The notes beneath the pieces are model-generated. The model saw only the letters and a program-made list of their open reading frames with translations, was not told the DNA's origin and did not search any database. Of a stretch of 64,000 nucleotides of DNA, positions 44,205 to 56,439 are shown one piece after another (within the stretch, counting starts at the first letter, position 1; each line of letters starts with the position of its first letter). Source of the DNA: Fusarium oxysporum f. sp. lycopersici 4287. Taxonomy: Eukaryota; Ascomycota; Sordariomycetes; Hypocreales; Nectriaceae. The position numbers and the translations under genes are program-made. Where the stretch lies: the NCBI RefSeq assembly GCF_000149955.1, contig NC_031000.1:1158028-1222027 (forward strand), written 5' to 3'.

Positions 44205-44649
44205 AATTCTGCCCCTGAAAGGTTCTACCATTTCGATGCATAATCTTAAAGTATCCCTGCTTGCCTGTGACACCCCAGCACCTATTCAACAGTAATTGGT
44301 ACAGTAGGTGCGGGAGGTGAGACAGAAAACATCACTTTGCCACCCTTTCCTGACTATAACCTGGATTGGCAGGAGGCAATGGCAAACATCTGTTGTTATG
44401 ATGCGCAGTCATGCCGGGTGCACTTGTGTGGAATAATTCAGTTATTCATTGTTCTTCTATTCAAGAACCATCAAGGTCTTTTATACTTGAGTTATCCTTG
44501 AGTTCTCGAATTTTCTGTGTATTAGTAACTTTAATCATGATGTGAGGGGAAACCTTGGTACTTCCAACAACATCGAGGCCTTTTCGGTTCCTGATCAACT
44601 GGTTCTGAACGATGCTCCCGGAGTGTTCTGGCCGGCAAGATATACCAGC

Positions 44650-45181
44650 ATCGGATTGTCTATGCTGTCCAACGTCTCCAGTCGTTTCCCACACTCCTCG
44701 TCCTTCACGGTCAGACTCGGTTTATTCACAGGAGGTTGTTAGAAAAGCATATCCCAAAGTCCTTGCGGGAAATTCTGGCACTTTATGCACTTTACGACAG
44801 AAAGTCCGAAACAAATCAACAATTGGTTTATAGTACTATTCAGGAGTATGCGGATCAGTTAATGGAATTCATAGAGAAGTCAGACTGCGATATAGATATC
44901 CTGTCTTCAGTTCAGGCTCTAGTGTTATGCAAATTATTCGCTTATTTGACGGCGATGTTGGACAACGGGCTGATGCGGAGCGCACACAACCTTTCTTTAT
45001 CCAGAGCATCCGTCGTCTACAACAGCGGATGCAGTATGTCGGAGACCCAGAGCAAAGCATAGTCAGTCTCCTCGAAACCCATACCTCTAATGCTTGGGAA
45101 ACTTGGCTTGTTGCAGAAAGTATGCGACGCACGGTCATCATGGGGTATTCTCTGCAGGGTTATCCCGGAATCAAAATGTGA
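44650..45181 (+). pseudogene. Fungal Zn2Cys6-type regulator, C-terminal fragment, frameshifted
   Basis: Two overlapping frames make one recognisable segment of the C-terminal part of fungal cluster regulators. The first reads KHIPKSLREILALYALYDRK, then SSVQALVL. At about 44925 the homology moves to the next frame, QIIRLFDGDVGQRADAER, and continues to SNAWETWLVAESMRRTVIMG before a stop at 45179. The N-terminal Zn2Cys6 DNA-binding motif and the body of the protein are absent. It lies between the broken GH32 gene and the GMC oxidoreductase, so it may be what is left of a local regulator of the sugar cluster. That role is inferred from position only. Confidence 0.6.
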
Positions 45182-45947
45182 CATGCACTGAACAAAGTCA
45201 ATTAACATGAGCTAGACAAGGGTTAGCACTATGTGTAAACCCCGCCCCGTGGGCTAGGCTAAAGGAGGAAAAAATGTCATTGAGCGGAGCTAGGATAAAA
45301 CCACGGCATACCCTTAAACTTCGGTGATAGACACACTAGGCCGAAAATAGGGAAAATGTCATCACGGCGAGTTGTATATCTGTGACGGGAATGGCGAATG
45401 GTAGCAGATGAGATCATACTGATTAATCTTGTCTGTGAAGTATTATTCAAATGACGGCGTTAACTTATGGATTTTCTCCTATCGCCGGGAAGGACTCTGG
45501 CTCGAGGGAAGATAGGGGCCGAAGTTGATGTGGGATGGAAACAATGTCGTTAAGAGCCGGTAGTTCAGGGGCCAAGTGAGATTTTATTGGATATTAGTTT
45601 CTCAAAACCCGGCGCTTGCAATATACTTGGGACTTGGCATCCGGACATCCGACTTCAACTTCTGTTATACATTAGTCATCCAGAGGTAAATCTTCACGGT
45701 GCACGATCGGAATAGCAGCAGACTGGGGTCTAAGAGAGTCAAGCTTAATTTACGACTTGAACCAGCTTCCCTACAGTAATGTCCATCTTGTGGGTGGGGC
45801 TAATACCTCATGCCATATGTACTTAAAGGGATGTGTCCTCCATCTATCTCGAGCTTTCATCCTTCATCACATTCATCTTTCAACCCCAAGTGGTCTTCTA
45901 ACGATCTCTCTCGCAAACATATCCAGCATCTGCACCTCTAAACAGCC
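45182..45947. other. Intergenic, promoter side of the GMC gene
   Basis: No coding motif. The last 150 bp before 45948 are pyrimidine-rich (TCATCCTTCATCACATTCATC), as in many fungal leaders. Confidence 0.5.
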
Positions 45948-48030
45948 ATGCGGTTTGTAAGCCCCTGGGAGGCGGCTTCCAGCCTCGGCAGTATCCTGCT
46001 TATGGCCAGCACCGTCTCTGCATTGGCAACGACCGCCAACTCGGTCGACACTTACGACTATGTGGTAGTCGGCTCCGGTCCTGGAGGTGGCCCATTGGCC
46101 GTCAATCTGGCCCGAGCTGGTTTCAGGACTCTCTTGCTCGAGGCTGGCGACGACGCCAGTGATGCTATGATCACGAACGCCATTGCGTTGACAAACACGG
46201 CAGATACAACTGCTCTGACTTGGACCTATTGGGTTCGTCATTACGACGATCTCGAATTGACGAAAAAGTACCAACATCTTACCTGGAGGCTTCCAAACGG
46301 AAACTTGTGGGTTGGTCCGGGAAGCTCTGCGCCTGAGGGAGCAGAGATTGTTGGTATCCAATATCCCCGTGGCGCTACACTCGGAGGATCGTCTATTGTC
46401 AACTCTGCCCTGACTGTCCTTCCCGCCAATAGCGACTGGGACTATATCAAAAACCTCACAGGCGATGACTCATGGAAGTAAGTTATCCCCAAACCCTTCT
46501 ACTCTTTCCATCTTGTGATCTTTAGGGAATTAGTAAGCTAACGCACCAAATCCTAGTGCTACTCACATGGGGGACCTGTTCATTAAGTTGGAGAAGAATC
46601 AATACCGCCCACGTGGTACCCCAGGCCACGGCTTCGACGGATATCTTGAGACGATTTTGGGTAACGGGGCCGTCTTTCTCTCTTCACCTCAAGCAACCTC
46701 AGTTCTAAAGGCCATGGCTGCCGAGGCGGGCCAAGATCCCGAGGACCTGGCAAACATCCTAAACACTGACCCTAACCAAGTCTTGAACCCCGACCGAGAC
46801 CAGATGACAGGGCTCGTGGGAGCGCCTCAACATGCCAATACCACCTGGGCCCGCTACAGCGCAAGGACACGAGTGCTCGATACTTTGCGCGCCGTTGACG
46901 AGAAAGGCAGTAAGAAGTACCCCCTGGAGGTCCGCCTCAACTCCTACGCTACCAAGGTCCTCTTTGACAAGCCTCGAGGAGGCTCAGTGCCTCGCGCCAT
47001 TGGTCTCGACTACCTAGAAGGCAAAAGCGTCTTTCAGGGTGACCTCCGCTATAACTCGACAGTCAAGAAGACGTCACGCCGGGTCCTAGCTCGAAAAGAG
47101 GTTATTCTCAGTGGTGGATCATTCGGTTCGCCTCAGCTGCTGTTACTCAGCGGCATTGGACCAGCTGCAGACCTCAAGGCCCTGAAGATCCCCGTCGTCG
47201 CCGATGTACCAGGTGTTGGCCGTAACATGCAAGACCACAACGAAATTGCCGTCATTGGACACGGTGCCCAGGCCTTCGATTACTCCGCTGCTCCTGGCGG
47301 TCCTCGCTCCCAGTGCACCTTTAGGGCTCCTGGCGACCCATGTCTTGCACTTTACCGTCAAGGCCAGGGACCATACGTTCAGCCTAGTCTCATGCAACTG
47401 GGCTTCCTCAAGACTAATTACACCACCAACGACGAGCGTGACATTGCCATCTTCCCCGGTTCTTTTGGATTCCGTGGCTTTTGGCCTCGGAACACGGGAC
47501 AATCGTGGGATGATCCCCCAACGACCTGGGGTATGCACAGCGTCCATATACATGGCAACAGCACGGCTGGATATCTCAAGCTTCGCTCGGCCGATCCAAC
47601 CATGACGCCTGAAATCAACTTTCGACACTTCAACGGCACGGGCGCCGCAGGCGACATAGCCGCTATCAAGGAGTTCCTCGCTTGGGGTCGCCGTGCTTTC
47701 AACCGCGTCCAGGCACCATTCGCTCCTTACAATATCTCCTGGCCCCCATGCACAGGCACTGTTGGTGCCGATGGAAGCTGCTCTGTTACTAACAATGATG
47801 AAGACTTCATTCGCGAAAATATCTTCGGTCATCACGTCATTGGCACTTGTGCCATCGGCCCCAAATCTGACAAAATCGCAGTCTTGGACTCCAAGTTCCG
47901 TGTCCGTGGTGTTTCTAGCTTGAGAGTCGTCGATGCCAGTGCTTTCCCCAGGTCTCCTGGGGCTTTCCCGGTTATTGGGGTCTATATGTTGAGCGAGAAG
48001 GCGTCGGAAACCATCCTATTGGGCGAGTAG
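45948..48030 (+). CDS. Secreted GMC-family FAD oxidoreductase
   Basis: Two exons (45948-46477, 46557-48030) with a 79 bp intron (GTAAGT...CCTAG) give 667 residues. A signal peptide (about residues 1-27, ending STVSALA) predicts secretion. The FAD-binding Rossmann motif is YDYVVVGSGPGGGPLA (about 36-50), followed by LLLEAGD and the GMC signature YPRGATLGGSSIVNSA. The second signature is GSFGSPQLLLLSGIGP. Near the C-terminus, GHHVIGTCAIG holds the probable catalytic His (602 or 603), followed by RVVDASAFPRSPGAFPV. Members include aryl-alcohol, glucose and choline oxidases/dehydrogenases. The substrate cannot be read from sequence. Among GH32 enzymes and sugar transporters an extracellular sugar or alcohol oxidase would fit. 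Several N-glycosylation sequons (NDT/NST type) are present. Confidence 0.92.
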
Positions 48031-48145
48031 TCCTACACTGTATCATTCTTTCCTTCTATACCTGCCAATTAGTTAGAATAGTATCTCCTATTATAGAAAT
48101 GGAAAAGTATAAGCTCTTAACTGCTATTAAGTATCTCGTGCTATA

Positions 48146-50268
48146 CCATGCAGTACCCCTCACTCGGTCATACCCCTCTACCGGTCAGCAAAAAAAATAG
48201 TCTCCTATACAAAATGCGGTTTTTCACTTGCATAGTATTTGACCAAAAGTAAAGCTATTAGCGTGGGAAAATAGCTGCCGTATTTAAAATTGCATAAGAT
48301 TTAATATTTTAATATTCCTTCTCCAGTGACGCTTGCGGTATAACCATACAGAACTAATGTAGAATGTCTCAAAACGCCTCCCTTATCAACCTCCCTCCGC
48401 CAAGTCTCAGCAGATTTTTATCTACACCAGCCTCTCAAAACCACGCTAGAAATGCCTCAATTACCTTATACAGAGGATAATGTTATCGAAGCTATGCTGG
48501 ATGTCACAGAGAATAGATTCTTGCAATATGAGGCCGCCTAGAAGCATGGCATGCCTCAGACCACTCTTTCTGATCGACTAAGAGGCATACCGCCTAAATC
48601 TGAAGTCACCTATCCTAGCCGGCTGTTATCCAAGTCTCAAGAGGCCAGGTTGGTTACCTGGATACTTCGGCAAGAGGCCCTAGGCTATGCTCCATCCCAT
48701 AGTCAAGTTCGCGCCACCGTCGCTGCCCTCCTATGACAACAAGGCAGGGAACGGCCTATCGGTGTATATTGGCTAACCAGGTTCATGAAACGCCATCTAT
48801 CCATAAAGAACAAGATAGGAAAACGCCAAGAAGCATCGAGGTTTAATTGTTTTACCCCGACCGCCGTTAATTGGTACTTTGATATTCGGGAGAGAGAATA
48901 TGGCTAGATTAAACCTGAGAATATAGTTAATGTTGACGAGGGCGGTATAATGGCTGGATTTGGTAAGCATTTGTCGTTATACCTATTGATTCAGCTAATC
49001 TATTGCGAATCCAGGCTTGGATTCCTTGGTTATCGGCGGCAGCGATCCCAAGAGGAAGGCCTTCCTCAAAGGCTCTTAGTCTTATACTTGGACTAGCTTT
49101 CTCGAAGCCGTAACTGCAACTGGTCGTCTTCTGAAACCGGGGATTATCTTTAAAGGCAAAGAACTTCAACAACAGTGGTTTATCGAAGAGCTCAAGGAGG
49201 TAGCCGACTGGTATTATATCACGTCCGATAACGGCTGGACAGACAACCATATCGCAATTGAGTGGCTCAGAGAAGTCTATCTTCCCTAAACACAACCGGA
49301 AGATGAGTCCGATGCGAGGCTTATCATATTAGATGGCCATAGAAGCCACGTATCCGTGCGTATCTGCCTGTTCTGAGTCTTCTAAATAAAAAATGTCGCT
49401 AACTCAAAATCCAGGATGAGTGGATGGCTACGTGCATTTTGAACAATGTATATTGTTGTTACCTGCCAGCCCACTGCTCTCACGGTCTATAGCCATTTGA
49501 TAATGGAGTGTTTAATGTCTCCAAGGCTGCCTATCGTAAAGAACTTCAAAAACTGACAAGCCTGACCGATTCTGCCCCGGTGGACAAGGTCAACTTTATC
49601 AAGGCCTATGTCAAAGCCAGGGAAGTGGGCATGACGAAGAAAATATCCTTTCTGGCTGGAGAGTGACTAGGAACTGGCCGATCTCTCGACGGAAAGCGCT
49701 CATGCATCCAGAAATTCAGTCAGACAAGAAGGAAACGACGCCTACTTCGGACGGCCCCAGTGACAGGCAACGCGACTCTGATAACACGCCAAAGACCAGC
49801 CGTCATATCAGGGATCTGGGGAAGAACAAAAGTACCTCAACGAGAAGACGGTATTCTGTGATATCGAGAGGTTTTGAAGCGCAAGAGTCAAAGATCGCCT
49901 CGCTAAGCTCAAGAGTAGCCAGTCTAGAGGAGGAAGTCAGACGGTTAAGCAGAGGCAAGAAGAGAAAGGCAATACCGAATCCTAACATGAAGTTCATGAC
50001 ACTAGCAGAGGCTCTAGTGGTTGGTAATACTATTTCTGAGCCAGGCCAAGCAGCTGAAGAGATAGAGGCTGTCGAGGATGTGATCGAGGTGGGAGGAGTA
50101 GAAGAGGATGAGGGCTCAAATTCAGAGGCGGAAGGGTTACTAGTTGTACGGACTTGCGCAGGCCGCGCAGTTAAAAGACCAAGGGAATATTAAAATACAG
50201 TCGATTCTAATCTTGATCCTGAATGTGAATTTGGTTTTGCTATTTTTGCCAAGTTTTCGCCGTTATGG
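48146..50268 (+). mobile_element. pogo/Fot-type transposon, heavily mutated
   Basis: Left end after TA (48144-48145): CCATGCAGTACCCCTCACTC. TACCCCTC and GGTCA each occur twice, 17 bp apart. Further in, ATACAAAATGCGGTTTTTCA parallels the same place in the 38912 element. The right end is uncertain: CCAT read inward from 50268, next to a TA, gives a length of 2123 bp, but the paired motif is not present there, so the right terminus may be lost or elsewhere. Confidence 0.65.
48452..50193 (+). pseudogene. pogo/Fot-type DDE transposase, at least six stops and a frameshift
   Basis: Parallel along its whole length to the transposase at 39217, with the same two intron positions. Readable parts include YTEDNVIEAMLDVTEN, GYAPSHSQVRATVAALL, NWYFDIRE, VNVDEGGIMAGF, GLDSLVIGGSDPKRK, ARLIILDGHRSH and DEWMATCILNNVYCC. 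In-frame stops follow EAA, AALL, REYG, LKGS, YLP and HGL. By comparison with the sister copy, stops stand where that copy has Gln or where the context implies Gln, Arg or Trp, all C:G to T:A. A frameshift near 49650 precedes the last 177 codons, which remain open. Inactive. Confidence 0.88.
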
Positions 50269-50634
50269 TATATAAGGCCGCACTCTTAACATATCTGATG
50301 GATTTTCGCCCGGTGGAGCAAAGTAGTGAGCGTATTTGCTATTGCTGTTACTGTGAACTGGAAGTACTTATAGTATATCGGTATTTGGATTAGACAAGGA
50401 ACAAAAATGCGTAGAGAATGATATAGAAGTAAATTCTTCACTTATCGGTTAAAGACTTCTATTCTAGCTAAGAGTCCACCACTTCCCAATATATCAAACA
50501 CACCATAGTCCCAGACACACCCTCAAGTAGCTGATGTAGAATCTTCAAATCCTCTCAGCTTCAACCATTCACCATTCACCCTCAGGGGTCTGGTTAGGCC
50601 GACCTGACTCAGGTTGAATGCTTAAGTTGGTAGG

Positions 50635-52432
50635 CTAAGCTCCCTCATCAACTTCCTCCGCCTTGCCTACTTCACCGGTCTTGTGATCCTGACGAAGCTC
50701 CCAAGAAGTTGAAGGAATCCAATGAACCGACTTACGAGCAATGGAAACTTCCTCGTAGAGCTGGTCGACTTGCTCCAAGCTGAGCCCCTTCGTTTCGTAA
50801 ATGAAGAACCAAACGAAAGCGATGCACAGGAAACAAGCGCCGAACCAGATGAAGAAGATCTTCGACTGAAGGTTTGCGTTGCCGTCGCCGTAGTTGACCA
50901 TGTACGGGGTGGAGTAGGCCAGAGCCCAGTTGAGTAGCCAGTTTGTAGCCGTCGTGATACTGAGAGACTTGGCACGCGTCTTGAGGGGGAAAATCTCACC
51001 CGTCACAACCCAAGCGAGAGGGCCCCAGGTAGCAGCAAAGATAGAGATGTAGATGCAGACAAAAGCCACAGCTGCTCTCTGTCCGCCCATGTTCATGACG
51101 AAAATGTCTCCATTATCATACTGCCCCGTTGACAGAGTACCAGAAACGGCAACAATGAGCTGAGCGGTACACATGCCAATGGCACCCCATAGCAACATCG
51201 GTCGGCGTCCCCATTTGTCGATGGCATACATTCCGGGAACTGTGGATGCGACGTTGATGGCTGAAGTGATCATAGAGATGACGAATCCGCTCGAAACACC
51301 CGAGTTTTGAAAGTACTTTGTGCCGTAATAGAACTGTAGCCTGTTAGCTATCAGAGTTATCCAAGTTGATCAAATGAAACAAACAATGAAGTTGATTCCT
51401 GCACACAAGTTAGTCATTGATTAACAATTGAAACCAAAATGGAGAGGAACATACCAGTCAGCTGCTGTAAGGCCTGAAGACCCATGCCTGTCAACTGCCT
51501 CTTGAGCATGGGGGGCTTGAAGCATTCCAGGTACGACGAACTACCGAGATTCATCTCAAACTCGTGGTTCGCGATAACCTCATTCAGCTCCTGTGTGATC
51601 TCTGGAGAATCGTGGGTCAATCTTCGAAGGCGGCTCAATGACTTTGCTGCTTTCTCCAAGTTGTTCTTCTTGACCAGAAAGCGGGGCGTCTCAGGGAGGA
51701 AGAGCACTCCGCCGAAGAGAATCAGTGACCAAAGTAGCTGAACTGCGATGGGAATTCGATAGGAGCCTGAGTCGTCGCGTTTGGAAGTGGCGTTGTTCAC
51801 GATGGCAGCAAGTAGAAGTCCAATGGTGATGGCCCACTGGTAGGAACCGATAATTGCACCACGGATCCATTTAGGCGCTGTTTCGGACTGATACAGGGGG
51901 ACTAACGGGGTTAGCATTACTTCTCGAGGAGCAGAGCAAGAGCTTACTAGTTGCAGAGATGAGACCAACACCAAAGCCAGCGAAGAATCGACCAGCGAGG
52001 AATAGCGGGATATCAGTAGCGGCAGTGTGCAAGACAACTCCAAGGTTGAAGACCCAGGTCGAGATGAGCAAGCCAGGGCGACGGCCAATCCAGTCAGACA
52101 AGAGAGGAGAGGCAAGGGCACCGAAGAAAGTGCCCGCAGACAGGATCGATACGATGGCAGACTCCTGAGAGGAACTGACGTTGGGGTTTCCGTTAGCATC
52201 GACGTGACCAGTGCTGAACTCGCGCTGCCAGTAGGGCATGGCCAAGATGCCACTGATAGTGCCTGTATCATAGCTAGAAAGTGGAAATGTTAGCTAACAG
52301 ACCGATTCAAATCATGAACAGCATTACAAACCCGAAAAGAACACCACCAAAGGCTACAAAGAAGCCCACGGCGATGGCAGGCCATGCTTTACCAGCCTCA
52401 TCCTGGGGCTTAGCAAGGGCGAGTTTCCCCAT
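50635..52432 (-). CDS. MFS hexose transporter
   Basis: Five exons (52432-52332, 52273-51948, 51901-51455, 51398-51385, 51333-50635) with introns of 46-58 bp give 528 residues. The 14 nt exon 4 is needed to complete QQLTGINFIFYYGTKYF, the TM7 sugar-binding motif of hexose porters. Other marks: FGYDTGTISGI (TM1), SDWIGRRPG, GAIIGSYQW, FLPETPRFLVKK, DKWGRRPM, WVVTGEIFPLKTRAK and YETKGLSLEQVDQLYEE. This is a 12-TM plasma-membrane sugar porter of the high-affinity glucose/fructose group. It is divergent from the GH32 gene at 54415 across about 2 kb. A TATATAA sequence lies about 120 bp upstream of the ATG. It would take up the hexoses released outside by GH32 enzymes. Confidence 0.93.
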
Positions 52433-54414
52433 GTTGGGAGTGATAAGATGGGGTTGAGTGTTTGTGAGGTAAGGGCTAACAATGAGACAGGAGAAGGGTA
52501 GATTGGGATGAGAGTCAAAGTGAAGGTGGACCTCGTCAAGGGATCACGGCGGTTATATAGTGGGCAGCGATAATAAGATGTGTTGTGTTGTTAGTTGTCA
52601 ACAAAGCAAGACTATGTGGGCTGAGACAACATCGACGGCGCGTCCAATCTCTTCGGTTACACTACAATGGTCGAGAAAACAAAGACGAGTCAGAATATTC
52701 GAGGTTTCCACTCATCGTCTATCCCCATACCTTGCCTAAACTGGCCTTGAAGCATGAGCGAAGAAAGCAGAACCTGCCCCGGATCTTTCGGATAAGGCGG
52801 GACCAGTTAGCGCTCGTTGCTATCGCCCCGACAAGACCCTCGAAAGTTGGTTGATCAAGGCAAGGGCTTGATGAGCGTGCCAGCATCACATGTGATTACG
52901 ACAAGGATGAAAAATTCTCGCAGCGAAGGCGGGCGAGGAAGCATCCATCTTGATAGCTTCTAGAACGCGCCGGCGGCACCGAATCTCCGCAGAAGCATGC
53001 ATCTCCATGCGACTTGAGTCCAAGAATGCAACAGTAGCCGGGGAAGACACCCAGGGACGCATCATGTTATGTGTGGGGTTGGATGGATGGTGGGAGGGAA
53101 CTCGTATGCAGGGTTATCACTCTGCTGCCACCTTATCACATATGATTCGCGAGGATCGGCAATTACATCAAGCTGTGTTGGGTCTAAGCAACATGTCACC
53201 CATGGGGGAGTCCGTTAGTCGATCAAAGCGGTCTGGTAGACAGCTCCACACGCAACAACTCCGCACAGAGTAAGACATGGTGTTGAAGCTTCCCCGCACC
53301 ACTCGAGCATTCCCCAAAGGGATGGTGGATATATGCATGTAGCCTACTACAGGGATCCTCAAAGTGACCCCATGGCATCGATCAACAGGGGATATCTTGT
53401 CGGGCCGGCAATCACGGATGATGTGACGCCCGTCATCTCAAGTGAGTCAAGTCGATGTCACCTCCAACGCCCAACTGGATGTTAAGCTTATCCCCCGCCT
53501 TCTTTACCTTCCAGAAATCCGCTGGAAGATGCATCGCTTACTAGTTCCTGAGTTATTTCGTTCCAACACAACATTGTGACCCATGCTAGTTCTCCAAACG
53601 TCATATTAAGAGGTGCCAGTCACTCCGCGGAGCGACAAACATTCCTCCGCAATAGCATCCCAGCAAGGATAATTTTCCTTGTAAGCCTGTTTGGTGGTCC
53701 CATGCGTATTGCATATGCGCTATTGGTTTCATTACCCTTGCACGCTGATCGTCATTTTCCCCACAGCTTTAATTTCCAAGACGATTCATCTCCACCGTCG
53801 GGTGTCGTCGCGGACTTAAACTTGTTCTCCGCGCTGGCTTGGGCCTGGTTTGACAACCCAAAATCAGAACGACGGCCGAGCTTAAGTGGTAAGATCAAGA
53901 GCTCGAGCAGAATTCTGATCCGTGCTTGATATCACTTGCAAGAACTATATGAAATTTGACTAGGTTTTGGGATACTAGGGTAGCATCGCGTGGAGTCTTT
54001 CTCGTCAATTCTGAGTGGCATCGCGATTGATGCAGCTGTGCAGATCAAATCATTTGATGCCAAAATGTCTCTCAGCATCACGAACTGGTGTTGCATTCCC
54101 TGTCGTACTTGGGGATGCATGTCTAGTGTGTCCCGGTTAGCTTCATTGTAAGTCAACAGCCAAGTTCATTCCCCGCATCAATTTCAAGCATCTGTTTCCG
54201 GTAACTATGTCCCGTCGTCGAGTAATGGGTATGAGCTACTACGTATGGGTTCAGACCATTATCTTTAGATGCTCAACAAAGCCTCGACCTGGCATATATA
54301 AGAGCTCATAAACCTCCTCGAATTCGAATAATTAGCTCCAGAGTCAGTTCACGCTATCACTACTCAACATCCTCATCATATTCTTCTTATATGCTCGCTT
54401 AGGTCTTCCTCATC
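52433..54414. other. Divergent intergenic region, transporter / GH32
   Basis: About 2 kb without a recognised gene. It includes TATATAA (minus, 52553-52559) before the transporter, and TATATAAG at 54295-54302 before the GH32 gene. Confidence 0.6.
54295..54302 (+). promoter_or_regulatory. TATA box of the 54415 GH32 gene
   Basis: TATATAAG, 113 bp upstream of the ATG, followed by a CT/A-rich leader. Confidence 0.6.
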
Positions 54415-56439
54415 ATGTTATACTCTGTTCTTGTGCCATTGGCGGCTTCTGTTGCTGCTGCGGCGTCCCTACCCCATACCAAAGACTGTCACGTTGCAAG
54501 TTACCCCGGCCCTGAGAATCCCAGTTTCGAGACTGGGAACCTCAAAGGCTGGAAGGTAGTCAACGGCACTGCATTTGGCAAGAATTCCATTTCCAGTGAT
54601 GTCTCGTACTGGGATGGTCCTTTTCATCAGGATGGAAACAACTTTCTTCTGGGCTTCAAGCAAGCTGGGGAGACAGCTGTTGGCCAACTCCAGTCAAGCA
54701 CGTTCAAAGCCAGTTCTGTCTTGAGCTTTCTGATAGGAGGAGGCTATGATCCTGAGAATCTCTACGTTGCTCTTGTAGGAGAGAAGGATGGCAGGATCCT
54801 GCTCAAGCAGACTGCTACCAACGACGAAGCCCTTATCCGCATTATTTGGGACACGAGTAAGTGGCAAGGCCAAAAGGTTCACATCCTTGTGCACGATAGC
54901 AGTGCTAAAGAGGGATGGGGTCACATCAACGTTGATGATATTCGTGTTGGCTGTGATGCTCTTGGAGATGGAAAGGGCCTTACTTTCAACGTCTTCGGTC
55001 AGGCGAACCAAGCCCCTCAGGGCTCCTCCGCTTGCTCCTCGTACGCTGCGGATCCTGTCAGACCCCAATACCACTACACGCCATACCAAGGATGGATCAA
55101 CGACCCCGCGGGCCTAGCCGAGTTCCGTGGGACCCATCACCTGTTTAGTCAATACTACCCAGAGGCTCCATTGTGGGGTCCCATGCATTGGGCTCATGCC
55201 AAGAGTACCGATGCGGTTCATTGGCGTGAGCAGCCTGTCGCTCTATACCCTGCCAAGGTGACCAACTCAAGCGACGATTCCGGCCGCTTTACCGGTAGTG
55301 CGGTTGTCGATAAGAAGAGGGACGAGCTGCGGCTTGTTCTTACCGACTATATCAATCTCGCTTACCACCCTGACGCGGTCCAAGAGAGTGTCATCACAGC
55401 GACTAGCAAAGATGGCAGCAAGTTCAATCTTGCCAAGAAACCCCTGATTGCTGGCCCTCCAAAGGGAGAAGATCCCTTCTTCCGAGACCCCAAAGTCTTC
55501 CGCGACCCAACCGACAACAAGTGGAAGGTGGTCATTGGCGCCACCAAAGAAGACTACGGCCAAGTGCAGCTGTATGAGTCTGACGACCTCGTTAAGTGGT
55601 CTTACGTTGGTGTCTTGTACGCTGGCGACGGAAGCAACGGAAAGCTTTGGGAGTGTCCTAACTTTTTTCCCCTCGAAGACAAATGGGTTCTCTTCTACGG
55701 TAGCAACGGACTTGGCTGGTACGAGACTGGAACGTACAATGGCACAACTTTCACTAGTGAGAAGCGTGGTCTTCTTGATGAAGGACCTGCCAGCTATGCT
55801 ATGCAGTGGTACAAGGATGAATCTGGCCGTGATCTAGCCATCACCTGGATGGCAAACTGGCCTAGCCCCAAGTGGCCCAGTCGTGTTAACGGGTGGGCTG
55901 GACAGCAGTCGATCACTCGCGAGCTCTTCATCCGCAAGGATGGTGGTCTGGGCCATCGCCCGATTCCAGAGCTGAAGTCCCTTGCATCGGGCCCAACCAA
56001 GAAACTGGGACGAACCAAGGTCACACCCAAGGGTCTGCGGATTGGGAGCTCCAAGAGCGCCAGACTCACCATTTCCGTCGATCTCGCTTCATCTGATGCA
56101 ACGTCCTTCACTCTTTCGCTCTTCAAGTCAGACCCCGAAGCTGCGCTACTGACTTTTGATCGAGGTGCTGGAAGTCTCACTCTGGATACCACCAACGCGG
56201 GTTATGGTCAGCCAGGCAAGTGGAAGGCTTTTGTTGCTAAGCCCGATGATAAAAAGTTCAGCTTGGACATCTTCCTCGATCGATCTGTGCTCGAAATCTT
56301 CACGGGACATGGAGCAGTCTTTTCAGCAAACATCTTCCCTCGGTATCAGGAGTCGGAAGAAATTAGTATAGTTGCAAATGGAGGCGTTTTGGCGGTGCAG
56401 TCTGTTGCACTGACGCCTCTCGGATCCAGCTGGTGTTAA
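54415..56439 (+). CDS. Secreted GH32 fructosidase with N-terminal beta-sandwich module
   Basis: 674 residues, no intron. Signal peptide about 1-18 (LAASVAAAASLP). Residues about 28-180 form a module (ENPSFETGNLKGWKVVNG ... GWGHINVDDIRVG) like the fructan-binding, CBM66-type domains attached to levanases. The GH32 catalytic domain follows: GWINDPAGL with the nucleophile Asp230, FTGSAV, FFRDPKVF (RDP box at 357-359) and LWECPNFFPL with the acid/base Glu413. A C-terminal beta-sandwich (LDIFLDRSVLEIFTG) completes the family fold. All three acidic residues are present, so it should be active on beta-fructosides. The extra module favours a polymer (levan or inulin) over sucrose, which is inference. 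Confidence 0.93.
   Translation: MLYSVLVPLAASVAAAASLPHTKDCHVASYPGPENPSFETGNLKGWKVVNGTAFGKNSISSDVSYWDGPFHQDGNNFLLGFKQAGETAVGQLQSSTFKASSVLSFLIGGGYDPENLYVALVGEKDGRILLKQTATNDEALIRIIWDTSKWQGQKVHILVHDSSAKEGWGHINVDDIRVGCDALGDGKGLTFNVFGQANQAPQGSSACSSYAADPVRPQYHYTPYQGWINDPAGLAEFRGTHHLFSQYYPEAPLWGPMHWAHAKSTDAVHWREQPVALYPAKVTNSSDDSGRFTGSAVVDKKRDELRLVLTDYINLAYHPDAVQESVITATSKDGSKFNLAKKPLIAGPPKGEDPFFRDPKVFRDPTDNKWKVVIGATKEDYGQVQLYESDDLVKWSYVGVLYAGDGSNGKLWECPNFFPLEDKWVLFYGSNGLGWYETGTYNGTTFTSEKRGLLDEGPASYAMQWYKDESGRDLAITWMANWPSPKWPSRVNGWAGQQSITRELFIRKDGGLGHRPIPELKSLASGPTKKLGRTKVTPKGLRIGSSKSARLTISVDLASSDATSFTLSLFKSDPEAALLTFDRGAGSLTLDTTNAGYGQPGKWKAFVAKPDDKKFSLDIFLDRSVLEIFTGHGAVFSANIFPRYQESEEISIVANGGVLAVQSVALTPLGSSWC

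Noticed and set aside
53576..53929. 117-codon frame on the plus strand between transporter and GH32
   Set aside because: No motif and no splice continuation. Left as intergenic.
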